DNA of 64,000 bases from Flavobacterium psychrophilum (GTDB lineage: Bacteria > Bacteroidota > Bacteroidia > Flavobacteriales > Flavobacteriaceae): positions 146,990-210,989 of the forward strand of contig CAMDDB010000003.1 in NCBI GenBank assembly GCA_945890865.1, written 5' to 3'. Position numbers and translations under genes: made by a program. The notes below the pieces were generated by a model. That model saw only the letters and a list, made by a program, of their open reading frames with translations, was not told the origin of the DNA and searched no databases. This document shows positions 17,221-26,345 of the stretch, piece by piece. The number at the start of each line of letters is the position of its first letter. Position 1 is the stretch's first letter.

Positions 17221-18987
17221 ATGAAAGAATTACAATATTTAAACAAATATTTTATCAAATATAAATATCGCTTCCTATTAGGATTGTTGATTACTATTGT
17301 TGCGCAAATTTTTTCATTATTTACACCCGAGCTAATTGGTAATTCTATTCAAGTAATTGAAGACTATGTAAAATCAGAACACAAAGAAGTTGCAAATTTA
17401 AAACAGGAATTGCTCAAAAACATTCTTTACATTTTAGCGACAACAATAATTGCTGGATTCTTTACTTTTTTAATGCGTCAAACCTTAATTGTAATGTCGC
17501 GTTATGTAGAATTTGACCTTAAAAATGAAATATTCAACCATTATCAAAATTTATCGCAACACTTTTACAAAAGAAATCGCACCGGTGATTTGATGAATCG
17601 GATTAGTGAAGATGTGGGTAAAGTAAGAATGTATGTGGGTCCGGCCGTAATGTATTCTTTAAATACCATCATGCGGTTTACCATAGTTGTCATTTATATG
17701 TACAACATTTCTCCAAAACTTACCCTGTATTCGTTGCTCCCTTTACCACTACTTTCTTATAGCATCTTTAAAATTAGCTCGGAAATACACAAAAAAAGTG
17801 GCGCTTTTCAGAAAAATTTATCCAATTTATTTTCTTTCACGCAAGAAATTTTTTCTGGAATTCGAGTCATCAAAGCTTACGCTATTGAAGGTAAAAAACA
17901 AAATAACTTTTTTGACCTGAGTCAAGAAAGCAATCGCAAAGCGATGGATCTTGCCAAAGTCAATTCACTCTTTGGTCCTTTAATGATTTTACTCATTGGA
18001 TTGAGTAATCTCGTGGTCGTTTATGTGGGCGGTTCTATGTATATGAATAATGATCCCGAAATTGAAAGTATCGGTGTTATTGCCCAATTTATATTATACA
18101 TCAACATGCTAACATGGCCCGTAGCCTCTTTGGGTTGGGTTTCGTCTTTAGTACAAGAAGCGGAAGCTTCACAAAAAAGAATCAATGAATTTTTAAAAGA
18201 AACACCCAAAATCAAAAACCCAACTGAGGTATCTACCAAAATTAAAGGAGCTATCGTTTTTGAAAACGTCAGCTTCGAATACGAGGACACCCATATTAAA
18301 GCCTTAACGGGAATTTCTTTTTCCTTAGAAAAAGGAAAAACTTTGGCAATTTTAGGAAAAACAGGTTCGGGAAAATCGACTATTTTATCCTTAATTAGCA
18401 GACTCTATGATGTCAATCAAGGTCAAATTACTATTGATGGTCAACCCATTACAACTGTTAATTTATATGATTTGCGCAATGAAATCAGTGTGGTACCACA
18501 AGATGCATTTCTATTTTCAGACAGTATTAAAAACAACATTAAGTTTGGAAATGAAAACGCTAAAGATGAAACTGTCATTGAAGCAGCAAAATTAGCCGTG
18601 GTACATGACAATATTATGTTATTTAACGAACAATATGAAACTGTTTTAGGCGAGCGAGGCATTACCCTTTCAGGCGGACAAAAACAAAGAGTTTCCATTG
18701 CGCGAGCGCTGATTAAAAATGCGCCTATCTTACTGCTAGATGATTGCTTAAGTGCCGTTGATACTGAAACCGAAGAAATTATACTCAATAATTTATTAGC
18801 CTATTGCAAAGACAAAACCACACTTATTGTTAGTCACCGCGTATCCTCGGCTAAGAATGCAGATGAAATTCTAATTTTAGAAGAGGGTAAAATCATAGAA
18901 AAAGGCACTCACAGTGAACTACTTGCACTAAATGGGTATTACAAAGAATTGTATGTAAAACAACTTTCGGAAAAAGAAATTAACTAA
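17221..18987 (+). CDS. ABC exporter, fused permease and ATPase
   Basis: A 588-residue half-transporter. Residues about 1-320 hold six membrane helices of a type I exporter; the intracellular coupling stretch FDLKNEIFNHYQNLSQHFYKR fits the MsbA/multidrug branch. The nucleotide-binding domain has Walker A ILGKTGSGKSTIL, Q-loop VPQDAFLFSDSI, signature LSGGQKQRVSIARAL, Walker B ILLLDDCLSAVD (Cys replaces the usual Glu/Ala step: D-D-C-L, with the catalytic Glu position not Glu) and H-loop IVSHRVSSA. It should homodimerise. The catalytic glutamate after Walker B appears replaced (LLLDDC instead of LLLDE/DE), as in many flavobacterial YheI-like exporters. Substrate unknown. Confidence 0.88.
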   Translation: MKELQYLNKYFIKYKYRFLLGLLITIVAQIFSLFTPELIGNSIQVIEDYVKSEHKEVANLKQELLKNILYILATTIIAGFFTFLMRQTLIVMSRYVEFDLKNEIFNHYQNLSQHFYKRNRTGDLMNRISEDVGKVRMYVGPAVMYSLNTIMRFTIVVIYMYNISPKLTLYSLLPLPLLSYSIFKISSEIHKKSGAFQKNLSNLFSFTQEIFSGIRVIKAYAIEGKKQNNFFDLSQESNRKAMDLAKVNSLFGPLMILLIGLSNLVVVYVGGSMYMNNDPEIESIGVIAQFILYINMLTWPVASLGWVSSLVQEAEASQKRINEFLKETPKIKNPTEVSTKIKGAIVFENVSFEYEDTHIKALTGISFSLEKGKTLAILGKTGSGKSTILSLISRLYDVNQGQITIDGQPITTVNLYDLRNEISVVPQDAFLFSDSIKNNIKFGNENAKDETVIEAAKLAVVHDNIMLFNEQYETVLGERGITLSGGQKQRVSIARALIKNAPILLLDDCLSAVDTETEEIILNNLLAYCKDKTTLIVSHRVSSAKNADEILILEEGKIIEKGTHSELLALNGYYKELYVKQLSEKEIN

Positions 18988-19056
18988 ACTATTGTTTTAT
19001 CCATTTTTTTTTTAGATTTTTGATTCGCTATAACTAATTAACTTGAAAGTAGGATT

Positions 19057-19434
19057 ATGAGAGAAAATGAAATGATAGAAAAAGAAGATATTTTTTCTAA
19101 AGTATTGCGAGCAGGAAGAAGAACATATTTCTTTGATGTAAGAGCTACAAAAGCAGACGATTACTACATTACCATTACAGAAAGTAAAAAATTTACAGAA
19201 GAAGACGGCTCCTTTCATTTTAAAAAACATAAAATCTATCTTTATAAAGAAGATTTTGCAGCTTTTAGAGAAATTTTAGACGAAATGGTTGATTTTGTTT
19301 TAGACCAAAAAGGGGAAGAAGTTATTTCAGAAAGACACCAAAAAGATTTCAAAAGAGAAAATTATACTGAAACAACCGACGACGAAATGAAATCGTCTGA
19401 TAGTTTTACCAATATTGATTTTGATGACATTTAA
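19057..19434 (+). CDS. DUF3276 / PUR-alpha-like nucleic-acid-binding protein
   Basis: A 125-residue cytoplasmic protein with a PUR-type fold: IFSKVLRAGRRTYFFDVRATKADDYYITITESKK followed by the beta-strand KHKIYLYKEDFAAFREIL. PUR repeats bind single-stranded nucleic acids. The C-terminal 30 residues are acidic and probably disordered. Such proteins are universal in Bacteroidota, and their target is not known to me. It is monocistronic, with a terminator right after the stop codon. Confidence 0.85.
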   Translation: MRENEMIEKEDIFSKVLRAGRRTYFFDVRATKADDYYITITESKKFTEEDGSFHFKKHKIYLYKEDFAAFREILDEMVDFVLDQKGEEVISERHQKDFKRENYTETTDDEMKSSDSFTNIDFDDI

Positions 19435-19439
19435 ATATT

Positions 19440-19464
19440 AATCCCGATTTATCGGGATTTTTTA
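19440..19464 (+). terminator. Rho-independent terminator
   Basis: Stem ATCCCGA (19441-19447) / TCGGGAT (19452-19458) with a TTTA loop, followed by Ts, 6 bases after the DUF3276 stop codon. Confidence 0.8.
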
Positions 19465-19536
19465 TACCCATAAACCAGTCCTATGTTTACTAAAAACAGG
19501 GAGCTTGTTATAGATAGTCTATATTATATTTTATAG

Positions 19537-19580
19537 ATGATAAATGTCATTTTTTTGTTCCGTAAGGGAAGTTACTTTTG
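19537..19580 (+). promoter_or_regulatory. Promoter of hemN with an FNR/CRP-type palindrome
   Basis: TACTTTTG (19573-19580) fits the -7 consensus, with TTG at 19555-19557 (15-base spacer). Just upstream is ATGATAAATGTCAT (19537-19550), whose TGA-N6-TCA core has the geometry of FNR/CRP-family sites. Its centre would be about 42 bases before the predicted transcription start, the class II activation position. Confidence 0.45.
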
Positions 19581-19603
19581 AATATTAAATAACAATATTT
19601 CTT

Positions 19604-20968
19604 ATGCCACTTTCTTTAATACAAAAATATAATATTCCAGGACCTCGATACACGAGTTATCCCACGGTACCTTATTGGCAAGAAACATTATTTCATGAGT
19701 CCGATTGGAAAACAAGTGTCATTCGATCGTTTAATGAATCTAACACTACAGAAGGAATTAGCCTCTACATTCACCTCCCCTTTTGCGAAAGTTTATGCAC
19801 GTTTTGTGGCTGCAACAAGCGTATTACAAAACGGCATGAAGTTGAACATCCTTATATTCAAGCCTTATTAAAAGAATGGAAAGGATATTGTGATTTATTT
19901 CCGAATACACCTATTATCAAAGAAATCCATTTAGGAGGCGGCACACCCACATTTTTTTCATCCGAAAATTTAGAAATCTTAATTCAAGGCATTTTTGAAC
20001 GAGCAACACGAGCCGTTAATTATGAATTTAGCTTTGAAGGACATCCCAACAACACCAGCAAACAGCATTTACAAAAATTATTCGATTTGGGATTTAGACG
20101 CGTTAGCTTTGGGGTTCAAGACTATTCAAGTAAAGTACAAGAAGCCATTCATCGCATCCAACCCTTTCATAATGTTGCAAAAGTTACTTTTTGGGCAAAA
20201 GAAATTGGGTATACTTCTATTAGCCATGATTTAATTTTTGGATTGCCTTTTCAAAAATTAGACAATGTTTTAGATACTATTGATAAAACCAATTCTTTAC
20301 AACCAGATCGTTTAGCATTTTACAGTTATGCACATGTTCCGTGGATTAAAGGCAATGGTCAAAGAGGTTTTAATGATTCCGATTTGCCTAAAGACAATGA
20401 AAAACGTCAACTTTACGTAGAAGGAAAAAATTTATTGGAAAAAAATGGCTATCACGAAATTGGTATGGATCATTTTGCTTTAAAAAAAGACAGTCTATTT
20501 GTTTCTGCTATCGAGGGAAAATTACATCGAAATTTCATGGGATATACAGCCTCTAAAACTCAATTAATGATAGGTCTAGGCGTTTCCTCCATTAGTGATA
20601 GTTGGTATGCATTTGCTCAAAATGAAAAAACAATTGAAGACTATTATGCCCGACTTAAAATAAGTGCGCTTCCGGTTTACAGAGGGCATATACTCACTGC
20701 TGAAGACATGATCATCAGGAAACACATCTTAAATTTAATGTGTCAATTCAGAACTTCTTGGAAAAACAAAAGTTTACAATTTTCTGAATTACCAAAAGTA
20801 CTTGAAAATTTATTCGAACTAGAACACGATGGCTTAATTGTTAGAGAAAATGAGGCAATTATCATCACTGAAAAAGGAAAGCCTTTTGTGCGTAACATTT
20901 GTATGGCTTTCGATTTACGCTTGATTCGGAAAGCGCCCGAAACAAAGTTGTTTTCAATGACCATTTAA
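19604..20968 (+). CDS. hemN: Oxygen-independent coproporphyrinogen III oxidase
   Basis: A 454-residue radical SAM enzyme that decarboxylates coproporphyrinogen III to protoporphyrinogen IX without oxygen in haem synthesis. The N-terminus YNIPGPRYTSYPTVPYW is the HemN signature. The 4Fe-4S cluster motif is C61-ESL-C65-TF-C68-G-C70, including the extra cysteine of true HemN, which separates it from HemW. LGGGTPTFF is the SAM-binding glycine motif and SFGVQDYSSKVQEAIHRIQP follows as in HemN. The gene has its own promoter with an FNR/CRP-like site. Its stop codon abuts that of the convergent outer membrane gene. Confidence 0.93.
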   Translation: MPLSLIQKYNIPGPRYTSYPTVPYWQETLFHESDWKTSVIRSFNESNTTEGISLYIHLPFCESLCTFCGCNKRITKRHEVEHPYIQALLKEWKGYCDLFPNTPIIKEIHLGGGTPTFFSSENLEILIQGIFERATRAVNYEFSFEGHPNNTSKQHLQKLFDLGFRRVSFGVQDYSSKVQEAIHRIQPFHNVAKVTFWAKEIGYTSISHDLIFGLPFQKLDNVLDTIDKTNSLQPDRLAFYSYAHVPWIKGNGQRGFNDSDLPKDNEKRQLYVEGKNLLEKNGYHEIGMDHFALKKDSLFVSAIEGKLHRNFMGYTASKTQLMIGLGVSSISDSWYAFAQNEKTIEDYYARLKISALPVYRGHILTAEDMIIRKHILNLMCQFRTSWKNKSLQFSELPKVLENLFELEHDGLIVRENEAIIITEKGKPFVRNICMAFDLRLIRKAPETKLFSMTI

Positions 20969-22801
20969 TCATTCATAACGAATGTAGGCTGGCTTACCCA
21001 GTTGAAAGTCGGTTATGGTTAAATCCGTATTTTCAAACGAATTGGTTTTGAATAAATTATCCCCTTCAAACGGAATGGATGGATAATAGGATAATGAAAT
21101 TTGAAAACTATTGAATACCAAATAGTCATTGTTTATTTGGACTCCAATACTAAACTTTGAATATACTCTATTATCAAAAAGTGCATTTTTATTAGCTAAT
21201 GAACCCATCGAAATATTGACATAAGGACTAAATCGAAACCCATTCCAAACACCTGGCATATAGGTTTGAGTTTGTAGCGAAACCAACCATTTTTGTGTAC
21301 CTGTGATTCGATTATTAAAGCCATCGATGCCATAATAATTATTTAGGGTAAGTTGGTCTTTGAAGGAAGCATCGCGATTGTTTCCCCATATATAGGTTGG
21401 TTTTATAAACTGACGCAATTTCCATTTTCCAATATACAACAACGGACTAATATAATTGCTTCCCAATTTAAATGCAGTTTGTTCAGCAACACCTTGATAA
21501 AAAAAACTTCCCCACTCTACAAAGTTGCTGAGGTAACCAAAAGCATATTTTTTTCCTTGAGAAAATGAAAAACCCGAATACAAACGATAACGCCCGGCTT
21601 TTTTTTGATACCCCATAACCAATGCTGCATTTTCACCATAGGGAATATCCTCGGTAATATCATAATTGAAAATAAATTTATCTTGATAAAAACGTTGTCG
21701 CGAAATTCCAAGATAACCTAGACTGTTTTTTTCTGTTGAAAAAAAACGAGTTGCATCAAATAGCGCAGAGGGTTGCGAGGAAAACGCTTTCCTATTATAA
21801 GAAAAGGCGACAATTAAATTAGTTGTTTTTTGATTGAACGTACGCTCTCCATTAATTTTAAATGCCCTTCCGTACCAATATTCTACAAACTCAAACTTAG
21901 TAGGAATGCCAACTATCGAATCTGATACAGGAAAAAATTCAGTGATTCTTCTGTTTTCAAGTTCTATACCACCTGCATTTTTTGCCACAACAGAATAAAA
22001 AGGCCTTGTAATTATTACACTTCGTTTATTATCCATATTGAATTCTTTTGCATAGGCAAGATCCAATCGAATAAAACTACTTTTTATATTGCTTACACTA
22101 TATTGAGCGTATCGCGCTTGATCATTGGTTCTAAATTTATTACTGATTTCTCCAGATATTTGATGGCCAAAACCCAAAATATTTCGCTCCGTAACCTTTA
22201 CACTGCTTTGAGTTGCCGACAAACTTCCATTGGGAATCAACGACCATGAATCTAATACTCGAATTTTTACATCTATTGAATCTGATGATGATTCTAATAA
22301 TACTGGAAGTACTGTAACCTCTCGAACATAACGTTGACTTCTTATTAATCGCTCGGTTTCTTTCAATAATAAAGAATCGCAACGATCATTTTTTTTGAAC
22401 AATAATAAATTACGAATGGTAAACTCTTTGGTCTTAATGTGAATAGAATTTCCAAAACGATCGACACCATTACTTGGAACTTTAGCATCATTTTTTATTG
22501 AAAAGCCAAAGGTATCCAAAGTTTCAATGGTTATCTTTCGAATGACTTTTCCTGAAGCTTTACGTGCTATTATACCCTTGTTGTAATTACTTTTTTTTGA
22601 AACAGGCACATCACTCGATAATGCCGAAGGGCGAAAAAGTAATTTATATACCAGCTTATTGAATTTACTTTTTTGTGACCTATCATGAATATCTTGATAA
22701 ATTTTAGCACTATCCTTCACGTTCTCTTTTACCTGAGCAAAAGCACTGAAGGTAAGAAAAAAACAAAAAAGTGTAAAAAATCGATAGTTGGTATAATTCA
22801 T
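20969..22801 (-). CDS. Outer membrane protein with POTRA-like N-terminus and beta-barrel
   Basis: A 610-residue exported protein. I took MNYTNYRFFTLF (22801) as start because it opens a clear signal peptide ending FSAFAQ; the longer frame adds 23 unlikely residues. After a linker, residues about 80-180 look like one POTRA domain (IRKITIETLDTFG ... LLLKETERLIRSQRYVREVTVLPVL). The rest is a repeating aromatic beta pattern ending in an amphipathic strand, consistent with a 16-strand Omp85/BamA-like barrel. Only one POTRA is visible, so it is closer to a TamA/patatin-like or uncharacterised Omp85 branch than to BamA. It may insert or translocate proteins or lipid; not decidable here. Confidence 0.65.
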   Translation of the reverse strand: MNYTNYRFFTLFCFFLTFSAFAQVKENVKDSAKIYQDIHDRSQKSKFNKLVYKLLFRPSALSSDVPVSKKSNYNKGIIARKASGKVIRKITIETLDTFGFSIKNDAKVPSNGVDRFGNSIHIKTKEFTIRNLLLFKKNDRCDSLLLKETERLIRSQRYVREVTVLPVLLESSSDSIDVKIRVLDSWSLIPNGSLSATQSSVKVTERNILGFGHQISGEISNKFRTNDQARYAQYSVSNIKSSFIRLDLAYAKEFNMDNKRSVIITRPFYSVVAKNAGGIELENRRITEFFPVSDSIVGIPTKFEFVEYWYGRAFKINGERTFNQKTTNLIVAFSYNRKAFSSQPSALFDATRFFSTEKNSLGYLGISRQRFYQDKFIFNYDITEDIPYGENAALVMGYQKKAGRYRLYSGFSFSQGKKYAFGYLSNFVEWGSFFYQGVAEQTAFKLGSNYISPLLYIGKWKLRQFIKPTYIWGNNRDASFKDQLTLNNYYGIDGFNNRITGTQKWLVSLQTQTYMPGVWNGFRFSPYVNISMGSLANKNALFDNRVYSKFSIGVQINNDYLVFNSFQISLSYYPSIPFEGDNLFKTNSFENTDLTITDFQLGKPAYIRYE

Positions 22802-22912
22802 AATCAATAGGCATGACCTGCCTGCGCACCTCCAATAAATTAAAGTGTAAAGTAAGTAAAAATGCAACAAACTCTGCTACATCTTGCAAAAAATCATTAC
22901 AAAAAGTTTATG

Positions 22913-22920
22913 TACCTTTG
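22913..22920 (+). promoter_or_regulatory. -7 box of the DEAD-box helicase gene
   Basis: TACCTTTG fits TAnnTTTG, giving a leader of about 85 bases. The nearest TTG (22884-22886) is 26 bases upstream, slightly too far. Confidence 0.45.
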
Positions 22921-23010
22921 CGCAAAATAGAAACGGTTCATATAGTCACCGATAGGCATGAAATTGCATACCAGTGATCTCAGTTAACCGATTAACACAG
23001 TATTGATACC

Positions 23011-24357
23011 ATGAAAACTTTTCTAGAATTTGATTTACCAAAATCGCTTCAAAAAGCATTGGACGAATTGGGATTTGTTCATCCAACTCCAATTCAAGTA
23101 AAATCGCATTCGGTAATTCTTTCCGGAAGGGACATGATGGGTATTGCACAAACTGGTACCGGTAAAACCTTTGCCTACTTATTACCCATATTAAAACACT
23201 GGAAATTTCAAAATAACGAATCGCCTCGCGTTGTGATATTAGTTCCCACTCGAGAATTAGTGGTACAAGTAGCAGAAGAAGTAGAAAAATTAACCAAATA
23301 CATGAGTGTAAGAACACTCGGAATATATGGTGGTGTAAATATTAATACCCAAAGAAAAGCATTAGCTTTAGGAGTTGATATATTAGTAGGGACACCTGGA
23401 CGAGTAATGGATTTAGGCCTAGACGGAGTGCTTCGTTTTGATGCATTGCAAAAATTAGTCATCGATGAGTTTGATGAAATCTTAAACTTAGGATTTAGAG
23501 CCCAATTGACCTCTATTCTATCAATGATGCGAGGCAAAAAACAAAACATTTTATTCTCGGCAACCATGACGGAAGATGTGGATGCGATGTTGGATGAATA
23601 TTTTGAACTTCCGGAAGAAGTGTCTTTGGCACAAAGCGGTACGCCTCTAGAACAAATTGAACAAATTGTATATAAAGTTCCTAATTTTCTTACTAAATTA
23701 AACCTATTGAAACATTTGGTTCGAGAAACCGAAGGTATGGATCGGGTATTAATTTTTGTCAACAACAAACGAATTGTTGAATTGGTATCTGAAACTTTAG
23801 AGAGTGAATTCCATGATCAATTTGGAGTCATTCACTCTAATAAATCGCAAAATTATCGATTAAATACAATGGCAGCTTTTCAAGCGGGCGAATTGAGAGG
23901 ATTAGTTACAACAGATATAATGGCGCGTGGATTAGATATATCTGATATTACGCACGTAATCAACTTACAATTTACCGAAGAGCCCGAGAAATACATGCAC
24001 CGAATAGGTCGAACAGGTCGAGCCGACAAAACCGGTATTGCTATTAGTTTAATTTCGCCTAGTGAAATTGAAGCTAAAATTGAAGTCGAATTGTTGATGG
24101 ATACCGAAATAAAAGAACTTCCTATTCCCGACGATTTAAAAATAGAAGAACGCTATTTAGATTTCGAAAAAGAAAAGAAAAAAATGAAGTTTCTATTAAA
24201 AACTCCAAAAAAAGAAGGAGGCGATGCTTTTCATCAAAAGAAAGATAAAAACAAAAAAGTCAATTTGGGCGGCCCAGGTAAACGAACCCCCAGAAAAACG
24301 GAATCTAGAAATAGAGCCATTGAACGCAAACGAGACGAAAAGAAAAAGAAGCGATAA
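23011..24357 (+). CDS. DEAD-box-family ATP-dependent RNA helicase (motif II DEFD)
   Basis: A 448-residue cytoplasmic RNA helicase. Visible motifs: Q-motif GFVHPTPIQ, Walker A AQTGTGKT (46-53), Ia PTREL, Ib TPGR, motif II VIDEFDEILNLGF (DEFD in place of DEAD), motif III SAT, motif V TDIMARGLDI and motif VI HRIGRTGR. The C-terminal 70 residues are lysine- and arginine-rich, typical of RhlE/DbpA-type RNA-binding tails. It probably acts in ribosome assembly or RNA decay, especially in the cold. The DEFD variant keeps both acidic ATPase residues, so activity is expected. Confidence 0.9.
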   Translation: MKTFLEFDLPKSLQKALDELGFVHPTPIQVKSHSVILSGRDMMGIAQTGTGKTFAYLLPILKHWKFQNNESPRVVILVPTRELVVQVAEEVEKLTKYMSVRTLGIYGGVNINTQRKALALGVDILVGTPGRVMDLGLDGVLRFDALQKLVIDEFDEILNLGFRAQLTSILSMMRGKKQNILFSATMTEDVDAMLDEYFELPEEVSLAQSGTPLEQIEQIVYKVPNFLTKLNLLKHLVRETEGMDRVLIFVNNKRIVELVSETLESEFHDQFGVIHSNKSQNYRLNTMAAFQAGELRGLVTTDIMARGLDISDITHVINLQFTEEPEKYMHRIGRTGRADKTGIAISLISPSEIEAKIEVELLMDTEIKELPIPDDLKIEERYLDFEKEKKKMKFLLKTPKKEGGDAFHQKKDKNKKVNLGGPGKRTPRKTESRNRAIERKRDEKKKKR

Positions 24358-24394
24358 TTATCAATTGTCAATTATTAATTCTCGAATAATTTCG

Positions 24395-24402
24395 TACTTT
24401 TG
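24395..24402 (+). promoter_or_regulatory. -7 box of the BatA-domain operon
   Basis: TACTTTTG lies 17 bases before the first start codon of the following gene run and matches the consensus. No -33 TTG at normal distance. Confidence 0.4.
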
Positions 24403-24419
24403 ACAAATTATACATTTAA

Positions 24420-26345
24420 ATGCAATTTAAACATCCAGAAATTCTTTACTTCCTTTTTCTGTTGGTTATACCAATTTTGGTGCATTTATTTCAATTACGT
24501 CGGTTTAAGACCGTTTATTTTACAAACGTAAAACTACTCAAAGAACTTCAAACTCAAACTCGAAAAAGTTCAAAAATTAAGAAATGGTTATTACTAGTAA
24601 CCCGTTTATTAGTACTAACCTGCCTAATTATTGCATTTGCACAGCCCTATTTTAAACATCAGAATACTCCAAAAAAAGGGAATGAATTAATTATTGTATT
24701 GGACAATTCATTTTCCATGCAAGCCAAAGGTCCAAAAGGAGAATTGCTTAAAAGAAGTATTCAAGAATTACTAGAAGAACTTCCAGAAAATCAATCTTTT
24801 TCGCTCTTGACAAATTCCGAATTGTACTGGGATACCGACATCAAATCCATTCAAAAAGAATTGCAAAATTTAGACTATTCTGCCCTTCCCTTTCAATTGG
24901 ATTACTTACTCAACCAAGTTGAAATCAAAAAGAAGCAAGTTCCAAAAGATTATATTATCATCACTGATGCGATTCAAGCCGAAAGTAAAAAAGCAATTGA
25001 ATTAGCTCAAAACAACTCAGTCTATTTTATCCAACCAAAAGCCGAAAACCTGTCCAATATAAGTATTCAAAATGTAGCAATTTCGCAAGTAATGGACCAA
25101 TTCTATGAATTAAAAATCAACTTGCAATCCTTCGGATCTAAAAAACGCGAAATACCTTTATCAGTTATTAGTTCCGGAAAAAAACTTGCTACAACGCTGG
25201 TACAAATTGACAAATCCAATACAGAAATTAAACTTACCATTCCTAAAAAAGATATCCAGGCTACGATTCACATAGAAGATCAAAGTTTAGCTTATGACAA
25301 CGATTTCTATTTGAGTATTTCAAAACCTGAAAAAGCAGCTCTGCTTGCCATTGGATCTTTAGCACAAAACAATTTCTTGGATCGCATATTTACAGCGGAA
25401 GAGTTCAATTTCAAAAGTACCGAATTAAAGTCCCTGGACTATAACCAAATCGAAAACCAAGAGGCAATCGTATTAAACGAGTTGGATGATTTACCTCTGG
25501 CTTTAGGAACTACCCTAAAAGCATATTATGAAAAAGGCGGAACTATCATCTTCATTCCAAATAAAAATAACATCCCTTCAACATTAAATAACTTTGTTGC
25601 AAATTTTGGATCCCTAAAATATGGAATGCTTTCATCTACAGAAAAAAAAATAACAACTATTAATTTTAGCCATCCCTTATACCAAGCCGTTTTTAAAAAC
25701 AAAGTGACTAATTTTCAATATCCAAAAGTAAAATCAAGTTTTGGACTTACCGGAAATACAGCGGTCTTACACTATGAAGACCAATCAATTTTTATGGGTT
25801 CAAGTACAAATCAATTGGGGAATTTTTATGCCTTTGCAGCTCCAATCAACAAGCAAAATAGCAATTTTCAAAATGCACCACTCATTGTACCTACCTTATA
25901 TAATATGGGGCAAAATCAAAGTAAAACGGGTATCAATGCCTATACAATTGGTGAAAACCAAAGCTTAATTTTAGAAACCGTCTTAACAAAAGACGAAGCA
26001 GTAGCCATACAAAACAACGACTATAGTTTCATTCCCTTACAACAGATATTAAATGCAAAATGCAAACTCACCTTTGGGGATTATCCTGAAAAAGCTGGAA
26101 ATTATGAGGTCATAAAGGATGAAGAATCTCTCAAAAAAATAAGCTTCAATTTTGCAAGAACCGAAAGTGACATTACCGCTATTAATTCGAGAATTTTTGA
26201 TACTTTTACCAAAGTAAACAACATAGCAACCGTTTTAAATGATCTCGCTTCAGAACGAAGCAGTAGCGAAATTTGGAAATGGTTTCTATTTGGTACTCTA
26301 CTATTATTATGTACAGAACTACTAATTCAAAAATTGATAAAATGA
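24420..26345 (+). CDS. BatA/vWA-domain membrane protein
   Basis: A 641-residue inner-membrane protein. Residues 1-78 are the BatA N-terminal module with two hydrophobic helices (ILYFLFLLVIPILVHLFQLRRFKTVYFTN, then LLLVTRLLVLTCLIIAFAQPYF). Residues about 90-210 form a von Willebrand factor A-type domain opening ELIIVLDNSFSMQAKG (D-x-S-x-S MIDAS). The large middle is probably periplasmic, and a final helix WKWFLFGTLLLLCTELLIQ anchors the C-terminus. Function is unknown; relatives are linked to the Bat aerotolerance loci. The stop codon overlaps the start of the following gene (ATGA), so they are co-translated. Confidence 0.8.
   Translation: MQFKHPEILYFLFLLVIPILVHLFQLRRFKTVYFTNVKLLKELQTQTRKSSKIKKWLLLVTRLLVLTCLIIAFAQPYFKHQNTPKKGNELIIVLDNSFSMQAKGPKGELLKRSIQELLEELPENQSFSLLTNSELYWDTDIKSIQKELQNLDYSALPFQLDYLLNQVEIKKKQVPKDYIIITDAIQAESKKAIELAQNNSVYFIQPKAENLSNISIQNVAISQVMDQFYELKINLQSFGSKKREIPLSVISSGKKLATTLVQIDKSNTEIKLTIPKKDIQATIHIEDQSLAYDNDFYLSISKPEKAALLAIGSLAQNNFLDRIFTAEEFNFKSTELKSLDYNQIENQEAIVLNELDDLPLALGTTLKAYYEKGGTIIFIPNKNNIPSTLNNFVANFGSLKYGMLSSTEKKITTINFSHPLYQAVFKNKVTNFQYPKVKSSFGLTGNTAVLHYEDQSIFMGSSTNQLGNFYAFAAPINKQNSNFQNAPLIVPTLYNMGQNQSKTGINAYTIGENQSLILETVLTKDEAVAIQNNDYSFIPLQQILNAKCKLTFGDYPEKAGNYEVIKDEESLKKISFNFARTESDITAINSRIFDTFTKVNNIATVLNDLASERSSSEIWKWFLFGTLLLLCTELLIQKLIK

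Noticed and set aside
20966..20971. Missing terminator or gene fusion where hemN and the outer membrane gene meet
   Set aside because: The two stop codons abut exactly, and both proteins have normal C-termini; it is a tight convergent junction, not a fusion or frameshift.
23208..23768. Long minus-strand frame within the DEAD-box helicase gene
   Set aside because: Antisense to helicase motifs that are intact in the plus frame; composition is that of a reverse shadow.
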